From: Candidatus Aminicenantota bacterium
GTDB taxonomy: Bacteria > Acidobacteriota > Aminicenantia > Aminicenantales > Aminicenantaceae
Direction of reading: 5' to 3'
DNA: 11,184 nucleotides
Assembly (NCBI GenBank): GCA_030620655.1
Contig: JAUXEH010000072.1
Span: forward strand, 1 to 11,184
In this document: positions 1-7,073 of the stretch, piece by piece
Layout of the letters: the number at the start of each line of letters is the position of its first letter
Numbering within the stretch: the stretch's first letter is position 1
Program-made: the position numbers and the translations under genes
Notes under the pieces: generated by a model
Told to the model about the DNA's origin: nothing
The model's input: only the letters and a program-made list of their open reading frames with translations
The model's database searches: none

Positions 1-754
1 GCACCATGTCCAGATAGAAGTCAGGGTGGGAGAAAACGGCCGCGCTGCTGGCGGCATGGCGGATGCCCGGATCGATGCCGGCGTCTTTCGCACGTCGGTA
101 GTGTTCCAGGAATCTTTTTAGCTGCCGCCGGTCGAATTCCGGATCTTCCGTGAGGGTGGTGGAAAGGCCTGCCAGCTCGATTCCCCTGAGACGGGACAGG
201 CTATGGAGGACGGCGTGGGCCTCGCTCTCCGGGACCCCGGAACGGTGCATCCCGGTGTCGATGTGGACATGGACTTTGATCCGTGTCCCGTGATCCCGGG
301 CGGTCCTGTCCAACTCCTCGTGCCCCTGTGTGGAGAGGATGGGTGTGATCCGATGCCGGAGAAGGGATTCGGCAGAACCGCTGAGAAAGGGCCCGAAATT
401 GTATATGGGGCAGGTCACGCCGGACTTGCGAAGCCTCACCGCTTCAGCCAGCCGGCAGACCATGAGGCCCGCGCTACCGAGCTTGTCGAGACGAGCCGCG
501 GTCTCCACCAGGCCGTGCCCGTAGGCATTGGCCTTGATCACGGCCAGGACAGGCACCTTGACCAGCTCGCGCAGGCGATTCAGGTTGTACCCCAGGTTGT
601 CCAGGTCGAGCTCGATCCAGGACTCGACCCCAGCGCCCGAGGGGGCGGAGTAGGATCCGGGAACAACCCGACCCCTGCCGGATCGGATCATCAGGGGCAA
701 GGCCGGGATACCGAGTCCTGCGAGGCCTAAAAAACTTCTACGTGTAAACCGCAT
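1..754 (-). CDS. alr: Tat-exported alanine racemase (PLP fold type III), C-terminus beyond the left edge
   Basis: Reading leftward from the ATG at 754, 251 codons are open to the window edge, so the gene is partial. Residues 2-22 form a twin-arginine leader (TRRSFLGLAG, then a hydrophobic stretch). From about residue 45 the protein follows bacterial alanine racemase: SWIELDLDNL, then the PLP-lysine motif VIKANAYGHG (Lys74, Tyr78), IDTGMHRSG (165-173) and HAASSAAV (233-240). Alanine racemase interconverts L- and D-alanine, normally in the cytoplasm. The Tat leader implies export of the folded, PLP-loaded enzyme. A strong Shine-Dalgarno sequence (AAGGAGG) precedes the start, which lies 24 bp after the stop of the maturase gene, so they are probably co-transcribed. 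Oddities: the position of the carbamylated lysine (Lys129 in Geobacillus Alr) is His164, and that of His166 is Thr200. The missing C-terminal barrel carries the second catalytic tyrosine, so activity cannot be judged here. A broader-specificity amino acid racemase is possible. Confidence 0.9.
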   Translation of the reverse strand, partial: MRFTRRSFLGLAGLGIPALPLMIRSGRGRVVPGSYSAPSGAGVESWIELDLDNLGYNLNRLRELVKVPVLAVIKANAYGHGLVETAARLDKLGSAGLMVCRLAEAVRLRKSGVTCPIYNFGPFLSGSAESLLRHRITPILSTQGHEELDRTARDHGTRIKVHVHIDTGMHRSGVPESEAHAVLHSLSRLRGIELAGLSTTLTEDPEFDRRQLKRFLEHYRRAKDAGIDPGIRHAASSAAVFSHPDFYLDMV

Positions 755-758
755 GTTT

Positions 759-765
759 CCTCCTT
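759..765 (-). promoter_or_regulatory. Ribosome binding site of the racemase gene
   Basis: On the minus strand AAGGAGG lies four bases before the ATG ending at 754. This near-perfect Shine-Dalgarno sequence fixes the start so that the Tat leader is included in the protein rather than being untranslated sequence. Confidence 0.75.
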
Positions 766-778
766 GGGACCTGATCCC

Positions 779-2008
779 TCAGCGGCCGGCTTTCGGCCGG
801 CCGGCCTGGGATCCCAGTAACATCGGATAATCCCGTGCGGGTCTGCCGGAGTTCAAGCAGGCCGCCATGGCCCGGAAGTAGGGGAGGGCCTGCCGGAAAA
901 AGAGCTTGAATCCCTCGCAGAGATAGTTGAGGTTCGCTTCGCCGCCCGGGCTCTTCGAGAACCTGTGAGCCGGGCAGCCGCCGTTGCACAGGCTGAGATA
1001 GGAACACCGACGGCATACATGGGGCAGCCGGTCTTTTTTATCCTGCCCGAACCGGGACTGGAATTCCCCGTCCAGCATCCTGGTCAGGGAGAGGTCGGCG
1101 ATATTGCCGAGCAGGTAATCCGGGAACACGAAGTGGTCGCAGCTGTAAAGATCACCATTGTGCTCCAGGGCCACGGCCCGGCCGCAGGTCTCGGCAAACA
1201 CGCACAGGGAGGAGGGAAGCCCCATATAAAGGCCCAGGAACACATCGAAGTACTGGACAAAGACTTCTCCCACATCGGCCTGCTTCCAGCGGTCGAAGAT
1301 CCCGGTGAGGAAGCGGCCCCACTGCCTGGATCCCACCGACTGCGGAGTCATCCGTCCCTCGCTGTCACGCTCGACTATGGGGATGAACTGGAAAAAACGG
1401 GCGCCGATCCGCTTAAGGAAATCGTAGGTGGCCGTGGGCTGATCCCCGTTGACACGGTTGACCACGGTCAGGATGTTGAACTCCACCCTATGTTTCTTCA
1501 GTACCTCAAGACCCTGCAGTGCGGAATCCAGGGATCCGGCCCCGGCCGCATCACGGCGGAAGCGGTCGTGAATCGGTTCCGGGCCGTCGATGCTGATCCC
1601 GACCAGGAAGTCCTCATCGCTAAAGAAACGGCCCCATTCCTCATCCAGGAGTGTGCCGTTGGTCTGTATGGTGTTCAGGATCCGCAGCCCCGGCCTCTGA
1701 TGTTTTTTCTGGAGGGAGATGGCCTTTCGGAAGAACTCGATCTCCAGCAGGGTGGGCTCACCTCCCTGCCAGCTGAAGTGGAGTTCCTGCACCGCCTCCG
1801 GCTGACTTTCGATGTACTGTCGGGTGAGCTCTTCCAGGACCTCGTCCGGCATCCGGAACGACCGCTCATCCGGATAGAGGGCGGTTTTCTCCAGGTAGTA
1901 GCAGTACTGGCAGTGCAGGTTGCAGACGGCACCGATGGGTTTGACGATGACGTGGTAGGGCCGATCCGTGACAGAGGAAGTGGCCATGGCGGTTCCAGCA
2001 TAAAGCAT
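779..2008 (-). CDS. Radical SAM anaerobic sulfatase-maturating enzyme (anSME family, SPASM domain)
   Basis: The product is 409 aa if started at 2008, or 402 aa from the in-frame ATG at 1987. Neither start has a good ribosome binding site, and the conserved region begins only at about residue 17. CNLHCQYC (Cys29, 33, 36) binds the SAM-cleaving [4Fe-4S] cluster, and WQGGEP (80-85) is the family's SAM-contact motif. The eight SPASM cysteines (269, 275, 290, 332, 335, 341, 345, 364) match the anSME spacing for two auxiliary clusters. SCDHF carries Asp291 at the place of the proposed catalytic Asp277 of the Clostridium perfringens enzyme. Known anSMEs oxidise a Cys or Ser in a C/S-x-P-x-R motif of type I sulfatases to formylglycine, in the cytoplasm before export. 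No sulfatase lies in the window, and none of the other products here shows that motif. The gene is first in an operon with the racemase. The family is certain; the substrate is inferred. Confidence 0.92.
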   Translation of the reverse strand: MLYAGTAMATSSVTDRPYHVIVKPIGAVCNLHCQYCYYLEKTALYPDERSFRMPDEVLEELTRQYIESQPEAVQELHFSWQGGEPTLLEIEFFRKAISLQKKHQRPGLRILNTIQTNGTLLDEEWGRFFSDEDFLVGISIDGPEPIHDRFRRDAAGAGSLDSALQGLEVLKKHRVEFNILTVVNRVNGDQPTATYDFLKRIGARFFQFIPIVERDSEGRMTPQSVGSRQWGRFLTGIFDRWKQADVGEVFVQYFDVFLGLYMGLPSSLCVFAETCGRAVALEHNGDLYSCDHFVFPDYLLGNIADLSLTRMLDGEFQSRFGQDKKDRLPHVCRRCSYLSLCNGGCPAHRFSKSPGGEANLNYLCEGFKLFFRQALPYFRAMAACLNSGRPARDYPMLLGSQAGRPKAGR

Positions 2009-2097
2009 TTCCCGGCGGAGGACAAGTCTGCCGTGTTCATATATATATAGTTAGGTCAGGCTGGTCATTAAATCGGGCCACTGAACGGAGAAGACAA
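2009..2097. promoter_or_regulatory. Divergent intergenic region with candidate back-to-back promoters
   Basis: This 89-bp gap separates divergent start codons and must hold promoters for both operons. An alternating TA tract at about 2039-2049 is self-complementary and could serve as a -10 on either strand. On the plus strand AGGACA (2019-2024) stands 17 bp before TATATA (2042-2047). On the minus strand ATGACC (complement of 2063-2068) stands 17 bp before TATATA (complement of 2040-2045). Both -35 matches are only 4 of 6, so exact boxes are tentative. Confidence 0.4.
2087..2091 (+). promoter_or_regulatory. Ribosome binding site of the D-aminoacylase gene
   Basis: GGAGA stands six bases before the ATG at 2098. 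This spacing favours that start over the in-frame ATG at 2110, where it would be 18 bases away. Either start keeps the RRDFLK Tat motif. Confidence 0.6.
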
Positions 2098-3807
2098 ATG
2101 GCTAAGACAATGAAGCGCAGGGATTTTCTCAAACATACTTCCCGGGCAGCCGCCGCGGCGAGCCTGGGCGGGTGCGGGATCCTGCTGAAGGGGTGCAGCA
2201 AGCGGCAGGAATTCGACCTCTTGATCTTGGGGGGTATGGTGGTCGACGGCACGGGCAGCGAACCCCTGTCGGCCGATATCGGCATCGTGGGAGACAGCAT
2301 CGTCAAGCTCGGGGACATCCCGGCCTCCTGGGGAAAAACCGTGCTGGATGCCAGAGGACTGACCGTCTGTCCCGGCTTCATCGACGTGCATGATCATTCC
2401 GACGTCAATCTGCTTTACAATCCTAAGGCGGAGAGCCACATCCGCCAGGGAATCACGACCGTCATAAGCGGCAACTGTGGATATTCTCCTTTCCCGGTGG
2501 CGGATGAGATCTTCGAGGAGCGCCAGGCTGCCTTGAAAGAGGCCTTTGACATCGACCTGACGTGGAGGGACATCAGAGGTTTCTTCGCGAGAATGGAAGA
2601 GACCGGCATCGCGCTCAACTATGCTACCTATGTGGGGCAGGGGACCATTCGGGGTGCTGCCATGGGCTTCAACGACCGATCCCCCAAGCCCGATGAACTG
2701 GAGCGGATGAAGGCGCTGGTGAAGGACAGCATGCAGAACGGGGCCCTGGGCCTTTCCAGCGGCTTGGAATATGCGCCCGGAAGCTTTGCCCAGCCCGACG
2801 AGGTGGCCGAGCTCTGCCGGGTGGCGGTGGAGCAGGGAGGGCTTTACGCCACGCATATGCGTGACGAGGGAGACCAGCTGCTGGAAGCCCTGGACGAAGC
2901 CATCGGTGTGGCGCGCAGGACCGGGGCCGGGCTTCAGATCTCGCACTTAAAGATCGCTTATTCCAGGAACTGGCACAAGATCGACGACGCCCTGGCCCGG
3001 ATCGATAGGGCCGTGGAGGAGGGGATCGACGTGTTCTGCGACCGCTATCCCTATATCGCCGGGTCCACCGGTTTCAGCAGCTTCAACTTCCCGCTCTGGG
3101 CTCTGCAGGGCACCACCGCGGAGTTCCTGGCCAGGCTGAAGGACCCGACCCTGGAGAGCCGCCTCAGGGCCTATGTGAGCGAGCGCGAGGAGAAGCTCGG
3201 CTCCTGGGATAAGGTGATCATCTCATCGGTGGGATCGGAGAAGAACCGGGGCCTGGAGGGCAGGAGTATGCTGGAAGGCATGCAGGAAACCGGGAAAGAC
3301 GCCTTCGAATTCATGCGCGACCTGGTGATCGAAGAGAACGACCGCGTGAGCCAGATAATCTTCATGATGAACGAGGATAACCTGAAGCGGATCCTGGCTC
3401 ATCCCAGGGTGGGCGTGGGTTGTGACGGATCGGCCATGGCTCCCTATGGGGAACTGGGCCGGGGAAAGCCTCACCCGCGATCCTACGGCACCTTCCCGCG
3501 CGTCCTGGGCAAGTACATCCGCGAGGAAAAGATCCTGCCCCTGTCTGAGATGGTCAGGAAGATGACCTCCGTTCCCGCAGCCAAGTTCGGATTCGCGGGG
3601 CGGGGCCTCCTGAGGTCCGGCAACCTCGCCGACATCGTGATTTTCGACCAGGAACGCGTGGCCGACCGGGCGACCTGGAAGGAACCGCACCAGTATCCCG
3701 TGGGCATCGAGCATGTCATCGTGAACGGCCAGGTGGTGGTCGAGAACTCCGAGCACACCGGCCGGCTCCCCGGCCGCATCCTGCGGTCCCGCGCGTCCAG
3801 CTCATGA
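2098..3807 (+). CDS. Tat-exported N-acyl-D-amino-acid deacylase (D-aminoacylase, amidohydrolase superfamily), probable lipoprotein
   Basis: This 569-aa zinc amidohydrolase is predicted to hydrolyse N-acyl-D-amino acids to the free D-amino acid and a carboxylate. The leader has a twin-arginine motif (KRRDFLK, 6-12), an alanine-rich core and a lipobox-like LGGC with Cys26, so the enzyme is probably Tat-exported and lipid-anchored. The mature domain begins with DLLILGGMVVDGTG. GFIDVHDHSD gives His98 and His100, SGNCGYS gives Cys127, THMRDEG gives His253 and ISHLK gives His283. GCDGSAMAP gives Asp443, and HPRSYGTFPRVL follows at 459. These correspond to the D-aminoacylase metal ligands (Cys96, His220 and His250 in the Alcaligenes enzyme) and its catalytic Asp366. 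The C-terminal ADIVIFD and VNGQVVVE strands complete the small beta domain. The gene starts an operon and its stop overlaps the start of the M23 gene by 4 bp (ATGA). Acyl and side-chain preference cannot be read from sequence, and a D-glutamate or D-aspartate deacylase is possible. Confidence 0.92.
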   Translation: MAKTMKRRDFLKHTSRAAAAASLGGCGILLKGCSKRQEFDLLILGGMVVDGTGSEPLSADIGIVGDSIVKLGDIPASWGKTVLDARGLTVCPGFIDVHDHSDVNLLYNPKAESHIRQGITTVISGNCGYSPFPVADEIFEERQAALKEAFDIDLTWRDIRGFFARMEETGIALNYATYVGQGTIRGAAMGFNDRSPKPDELERMKALVKDSMQNGALGLSSGLEYAPGSFAQPDEVAELCRVAVEQGGLYATHMRDEGDQLLEALDEAIGVARRTGAGLQISHLKIAYSRNWHKIDDALARIDRAVEEGIDVFCDRYPYIAGSTGFSSFNFPLWALQGTTAEFLARLKDPTLESRLRAYVSEREEKLGSWDKVIISSVGSEKNRGLEGRSMLEGMQETGKDAFEFMRDLVIEENDRVSQIIFMMNEDNLKRILAHPRVGVGCDGSAMAPYGELGRGKPHPRSYGTFPRVLGKYIREEKILPLSEMVRKMTSVPAAKFGFAGRGLLRSGNLADIVIFDQERVADRATWKEPHQYPVGIEHVIVNGQVVVENSEHTGRLPGRILRSRASSS

Positions 3808-4697
3808 TCCGTGTCTTCCGGCTCACCTGCCTGTTCATCTGCTTCCTGCCGCTCTCCCTGACCCCGTTGCTGGAACCGCAGGCGTCATCCGGACCGGATC
3901 TCGACCTCCGTTTGGAATACCGCGCCCTGCAGCCGGGTGAGGTTATAAAAGTCACGCTTTCCGGTCAGGTTCCGATAAGTCAGGCGCATCTCCGTTTTTC
4001 CGGCGAGAAGTCCATGCTATGGGAGGAGGAGCGGACAGGCGATTTCCTCGCATTTCTGGGGTTGGATCTGGGCATCCAACCCGGGGACTATCCCCTGGTC
4101 GTGACCGCCCAGCTGGGGGATGGCACACTAGGCACCGTACGCAAGGAGATCCGGGTGATCCCCAAGGAGTTCCCGGTCGAGCGGCTGCGGGTGGACGGGA
4201 AGTTTGTTACGCCGCCGGCCGAGGCCCTGGAGCGGATCCGCATCGAGGCGGAACTCACACGGTCGATCTATACCGGCCGCAGCCCGGTCTGGCTGGGAGA
4301 GGGAGGTTTCGTGCTTCCGACAGACGGCCGGGTGAATCCCAATTTCGGCAGGAGGCGGGTCTTCAACGATCAGCCGCGCTCGCCGCACAGCGGCGTGGAC
4401 ATCTCCTCTCCCCACGGCACGCCGGTCAAGGCCTCCAATTCGGGCCGGGTGGTCCTGGTCCGCGGCCTGTATTACGCCGGAAATACGGTCGTCATCGACC
4501 ACGGCCTGGGTGTCTTCTCCATCTATCTCCACTTTTCCCGGATGCTGGTGGAGGAGGGCGCCTTCGTCCGGAAGGGAGAGCCGATCGGTGAGGTGGGGGC
4601 CACGGGCCGGGTTACCGGGCCGCACCTGCACTGGAGCGTCCGCATTCTGGGCAGTCGGGTGGACCCGCTGTCGATGTTGGACCTGCGGCTGGATTGA
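3804..4697 (+). CDS. Secreted M23 (LytM-type) zinc metallopeptidase
   Basis: The product is 297 aa. Residues 1-28 are a Sec-type signal peptide with a hydrophobic core (LTCLFICFLPLSL). Residues of about 30-120 form a beta-rich region I cannot assign, possibly an immunoglobulin-like fold. The C-terminal M23 domain (about 168-292) is intact: PHSGVDI gives zinc ligands His195 and Asp199, YLHFS gives His243, and GPHLHW gives His274 and zinc ligand His276. M23 enzymes cut peptide cross-links in peptidoglycan, and all five active-site residues are present, so this should be a real hydrolase rather than an inactive scaffold. Its start overlaps the D-aminoacylase stop by 4 bp, implying translational coupling. 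It would act in the periplasm, where released peptides are rich in D-amino acids. Confidence 0.93.
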   Translation: MIRVFRLTCLFICFLPLSLTPLLEPQASSGPDLDLRLEYRALQPGEVIKVTLSGQVPISQAHLRFSGEKSMLWEEERTGDFLAFLGLDLGIQPGDYPLVVTAQLGDGTLGTVRKEIRVIPKEFPVERLRVDGKFVTPPAEALERIRIEAELTRSIYTGRSPVWLGEGGFVLPTDGRVNPNFGRRRVFNDQPRSPHSGVDISSPHGTPVKASNSGRVVLVRGLYYAGNTVVIDHGLGVFSIYLHFSRMLVEEGAFVRKGEPIGEVGATGRVTGPHLHWSVRILGSRVDPLSMLDLRLD

Positions 4698-4763
4698 CCC
4701 CTCCAGGCCGGTGGTACTCAGGTCTGTTCCGATATCCCGATCTGTGCCGGAAAGGTTCCCATA
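4698..4763. other. Convergent intergenic gap
   Basis: This 66-bp gap lies between the converging M23 and S9 peptidase genes. A bidirectional terminator would be expected, but I see no GC-rich hairpin followed by a T tract on either strand. Confidence 0.5.
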
Positions 4764-6803
4764 CTATTTCTTCAGGTAATGGGCCAGCCAGTCGAGCATG
4801 GTCCGCCACCACAGCTCGGCATTGCGTGGTTTGGAGATGAAGTGCCCTTCGTCCGGGAAATACAGCAGTTTGGACGGTACGTCCTGTCGCTGGAGGGCTG
4901 TGAACAGCTGGAATCCCTGGGTGACCGGCACACGGAAATCCAGCTGGCCGTGGATGACCAGGCAGGGGGTCTCGAAATCCCGGACAAATGCGCTGGGCGA
5001 CCACTTCGTGTACTGCTCCGGGCTGGTCCAGGGTGTGCCCCGGAACTCCCACTCCGGGAACCACAGCTCCTCGGTGGCCCCGTGCATGGACTTAAGGTCG
5101 AAGACGCCGGCATGCGATATGAGGCAGCGGTAGCGGTTGCTGCGGCCCTCGATCCAGTTGATCATGTATCCACCGTAGGACGCGCCGGCCGCGGACAGGT
5201 GGTCGGCATCGATGAAATCGTATTGATCCAGCAGATAATCCAGCCCCTTTTCCAGGTCTACATAGGGCTTCCCGCCCCAGTCTCCACTGATGGAGTCCGT
5301 GAATTCCTGTCCGTATCCGGTGCTGCCGTGGAAGTTGATCATGGCCACCACGTATCCTGGGGCGGCGAACATCTGGGCGTTCCAGCGGAAGTGGAAGTTG
5401 TCCATCCAGGCCCCCTGCGGCCCCCCGTGGATGAGCATCACCAGGGGATACTTGCGGGAGGGATCGAAGAAGGGAGGCTTGACCAGGAGGCCGTGGATGC
5501 TCTCGCCTTGGGCGCCCTGGAATGAGAAGTCCTCCAGGGGCCCCATCTCGAGCGTCTCTAGGAGCGCGTCGTTGGTGTGGGTCAGCTGAGACACGTCCAG
5601 GCTGCCGATGTCCAGGACAAAGACCTCGGGCGGGGAGTCGATGGCCTGTCTCATGAAAACCATGGTTTCGCCGTCCGGGGTGAGCCGCGGCGAGCCGATC
5701 ATGTGCTCCTTTGCGAGGTAAAGAACACAGCCGGGCTCCAATCCAGTCTTTGCCAGCCCGTTCCAGGCCCGGTCCTGGTAGGTGAAGAAGATCTGGATGT
5801 CTTCCGGGTCCCAGAAGATGTCGCCTACAGAGAAATCGGCATCGGGGGTCAGGCTGCGGCTGGTTCCCTCCTTGCGGTCGAAGAGCATGAGCTGGTAGCG
5901 GTCGGCCTCGAACCCGGGCTGTGCCATGGCCCGATAGGCCAGGAAGCGGCCGTCGGGGGAGTAGGCGATCCCGTTGTCGTTGGCCCGGTTGTCCGTGATC
6001 TGTTTCAGGTTTTTCCCGTCGAGAGAATTGGTGAAGACATCGTTGTTGGTTCCCAGGCCCTTCCTGAGGTCCGGGTCGATGTTGCGTACGAAGGCGATCT
6101 CGGTACCGTCCGGCGAGAAGGCGTAATCCTGCGTGCTGCCCAGCGAGGTGGGGGGTGTGTCGAAATCACCCGGGCTGACATCGACCGCCTCGCCTCCAGC
6201 GGCCGGGATCACGAACAGGTGGCTCCGCCGGCCGTCCCGCCAGCTGTTCCAGTGCCGGAACAGAAGCTGGTTGAAGATCTGAGCCTTGACCGGATCTTCG
6301 GCCTGCTGTTTGAGCATCCGGGCGTTGCTTTCGGCGTCGGGGGCATCCGGGAACACGGAGGAGAGGAAGACCAGGTGGGTGCCGCTGGGAGACCACTCGA
6401 CACCGGAGGCGCCGGCGGCTATACGGGTCAGTTGCCTGGCCTCTCCACCGTCCAGGCCCAGGAGCCAGATCTGGGGTGTGCCGCTCCGGCTCGAGGTGAA
6501 AGCCAGGGTTTTCCCGTCCGGAGACCAGCGCGGGTGGGAATCCGACTTGGGGCTTGTCGTGAGTCTCCTGGCTTCCCCGCCCTTGAAGGGGATGACCCAG
6601 ATGTCGCTGTTGCTGCTATTCCGTTCGTGGTCCATCTCCGTGACCACGTAGGCCACCTGCGTTCCGTCCGGTGAGACCTGCGGATCGGCGACCCGTTTAA
6701 TCCGGATGAAGTCCTCAAATGTCAGAGGCTTCTTTTGCGCGGATAATCCAGGGGAGATTAGGAGCAGAAGCACGGCAACCGAAAGGGCGAGTGTGCGTTT
6801 CAT
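4764..6803 (-). CDS. Secreted S9-family serine peptidase (prolyl oligopeptidase / acylaminoacyl-peptidase type)
   Basis: The product is 679 aa, normal for an S9 peptidase. Residues 1-22 are a Sec signal peptide (hydrophobic ALSVAVLLLLISPGLSA, likely cut before QKK). Residues of about 30-410 form a TolB/WD40-like beta propeller with repeated SPDG motifs (44, 94, 230, 282; TPDG at 375). The alpha/beta-hydrolase domain follows, with oxyanion-hole HGGPQGAW (459-466), nucleophile GASYGGYM (Ser542), HGQLDFRVP (Asp622) and DEGHF (His654). The triad is complete. Such enzymes cleave short peptides or release N-terminal acyl-amino acids, with the propeller restricting entry to small substrates. A strong ribosome binding site (AAGGAGGG) precedes the ATG at 6803, and a promoter lies upstream. 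It is transcribed alone, convergent to the M23 gene. Endo- versus exopeptidase specificity (S9A, S9B or S9C) is not settled; the motif arrangement looks most like S9C. Confidence 0.94.
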   Translation of the reverse strand: MKRTLALSVAVLLLLISPGLSAQKKPLTFEDFIRIKRVADPQVSPDGTQVAYVVTEMDHERNSSNSDIWVIPFKGGEARRLTTSPKSDSHPRWSPDGKTLAFTSSRSGTPQIWLLGLDGGEARQLTRIAAGASGVEWSPSGTHLVFLSSVFPDAPDAESNARMLKQQAEDPVKAQIFNQLLFRHWNSWRDGRRSHLFVIPAAGGEAVDVSPGDFDTPPTSLGSTQDYAFSPDGTEIAFVRNIDPDLRKGLGTNNDVFTNSLDGKNLKQITDNRANDNGIAYSPDGRFLAYRAMAQPGFEADRYQLMLFDRKEGTSRSLTPDADFSVGDIFWDPEDIQIFFTYQDRAWNGLAKTGLEPGCVLYLAKEHMIGSPRLTPDGETMVFMRQAIDSPPEVFVLDIGSLDVSQLTHTNDALLETLEMGPLEDFSFQGAQGESIHGLLVKPPFFDPSRKYPLVMLIHGGPQGAWMDNFHFRWNAQMFAAPGYVVAMINFHGSTGYGQEFTDSISGDWGGKPYVDLEKGLDYLLDQYDFIDADHLSAAGASYGGYMINWIEGRSNRYRCLISHAGVFDLKSMHGATEELWFPEWEFRGTPWTSPEQYTKWSPSAFVRDFETPCLVIHGQLDFRVPVTQGFQLFTALQRQDVPSKLLYFPDEGHFISKPRNAELWWRTMLDWLAHYLKK

Positions 6804-6825
6804 GATCCCTCCTTATTCTGTCCAA

Positions 6826-6862
6826 GGTCCGACCCCAGGATTCTCGTTCAGGGGTCTTGACC
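6826..6862. promoter_or_regulatory. Paired GGTC/GACC palindromes forming an imperfect inverted repeat at the S9 gene start
   Basis: GGTC-C-GACC (6826-6834) and GGTC-TT-GACC (6853-6862) are two small palindromes. Together they form a longer inverted repeat: GGTC and GACCCC (6826-6836) can pair with GGGGTC and GACC (6851-6862) around a 14-base loop. The right palindrome overlaps the predicted transcription start of the S9 gene (about 6858), and the left one lies in its leader. It could be a repressor operator or a leader hairpin; the sequence does not decide. Confidence 0.4.
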
Positions 6863-6864
6863 TC

Positions 6865-6893
6865 ATGTTAGGGCTCCAGCCGGATTCCGTCAA
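6865..6893 (-). promoter_or_regulatory. Sigma70-type promoter of the S9 peptidase gene
   Basis: On the minus strand TTGACG (complement of 6888-6893, 5 of 6 consensus) and TAACAT (complement of 6865-6870, 4 of 6) are 17 bp apart. The predicted start near 6858 gives a leader of about 55 nt before the ATG at 6803. Confidence 0.6.
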
Positions 6894-7014
6894 GGGGTTT
6901 GATCCTTCGGAAGCATTTCCAAAGCCTTTTAGGGCGGATTTGGGCGGGGGTGGTAGCATGCCCACAGCTCCATGCGGAAGGGAGGTGGGATTAGAGAGGG
7001 GGCGGTTGGCTGGA

Positions 7015-7043
7015 TTGACATTTGGCCGCACCATATCTATAGT
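7015..7043 (+). promoter_or_regulatory. Near-consensus sigma70-type promoter of the permuted mutase / ABC exporter operon
   Basis: TTGACA (7015-7020) is a perfect -35 box, followed by a 17-bp spacer and TATAGT (7038-7043), a 5 of 6 match to TATAAT. Transcription should start near 7050, about 24 nt before the ATG at 7074. The ribosome binding site GGGGAG (7062-7067) lies within that leader. This is the strongest promoter in the window, suggesting constitutive or high expression. Confidence 0.75.
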
Positions 7044-7073
7044 TAAACCTCATTTTTCAGTGGGGAGACGGCC

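Noticed and set aside
203..730. A 175-codon plus-strand frame at the left edge
   Set aside because: The opposite strand encodes the alanine racemase with the PLP-lysine motif. The plus frame is its shadow.
2039..2049. The TA run as a microsatellite or phase-variation repeat
   Set aside because: It is only about five TA units and lies where -10 elements are expected, so a promoter role is simpler.
965..2050. A 361-codon plus-strand frame opposite the radical SAM gene
   Set aside because: The minus strand carries all anSME motifs here. The plus-strand translation has no family signature, so it is a shadow frame.
4698..4763. A terminator between the convergent M23 and S9 genes
   Set aside because: Short CCGG matches are present, but there is no stable stem with a following T tract on either strand.
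5577..6674. A 365-codon plus-strand frame opposite the S9 peptidase
   Set aside because: It lies entirely within the propeller and hydrolase coding region of a complete S9 gene. The translation is Gly/Val-rich without known motifs.
6813..7034. A 73-codon minus-strand frame in the S9/mutase intergenic region
   Set aside because: It has no ribosome binding site before its ATG, it overlaps two promoters, and the proline-rich translation resembles nothing.
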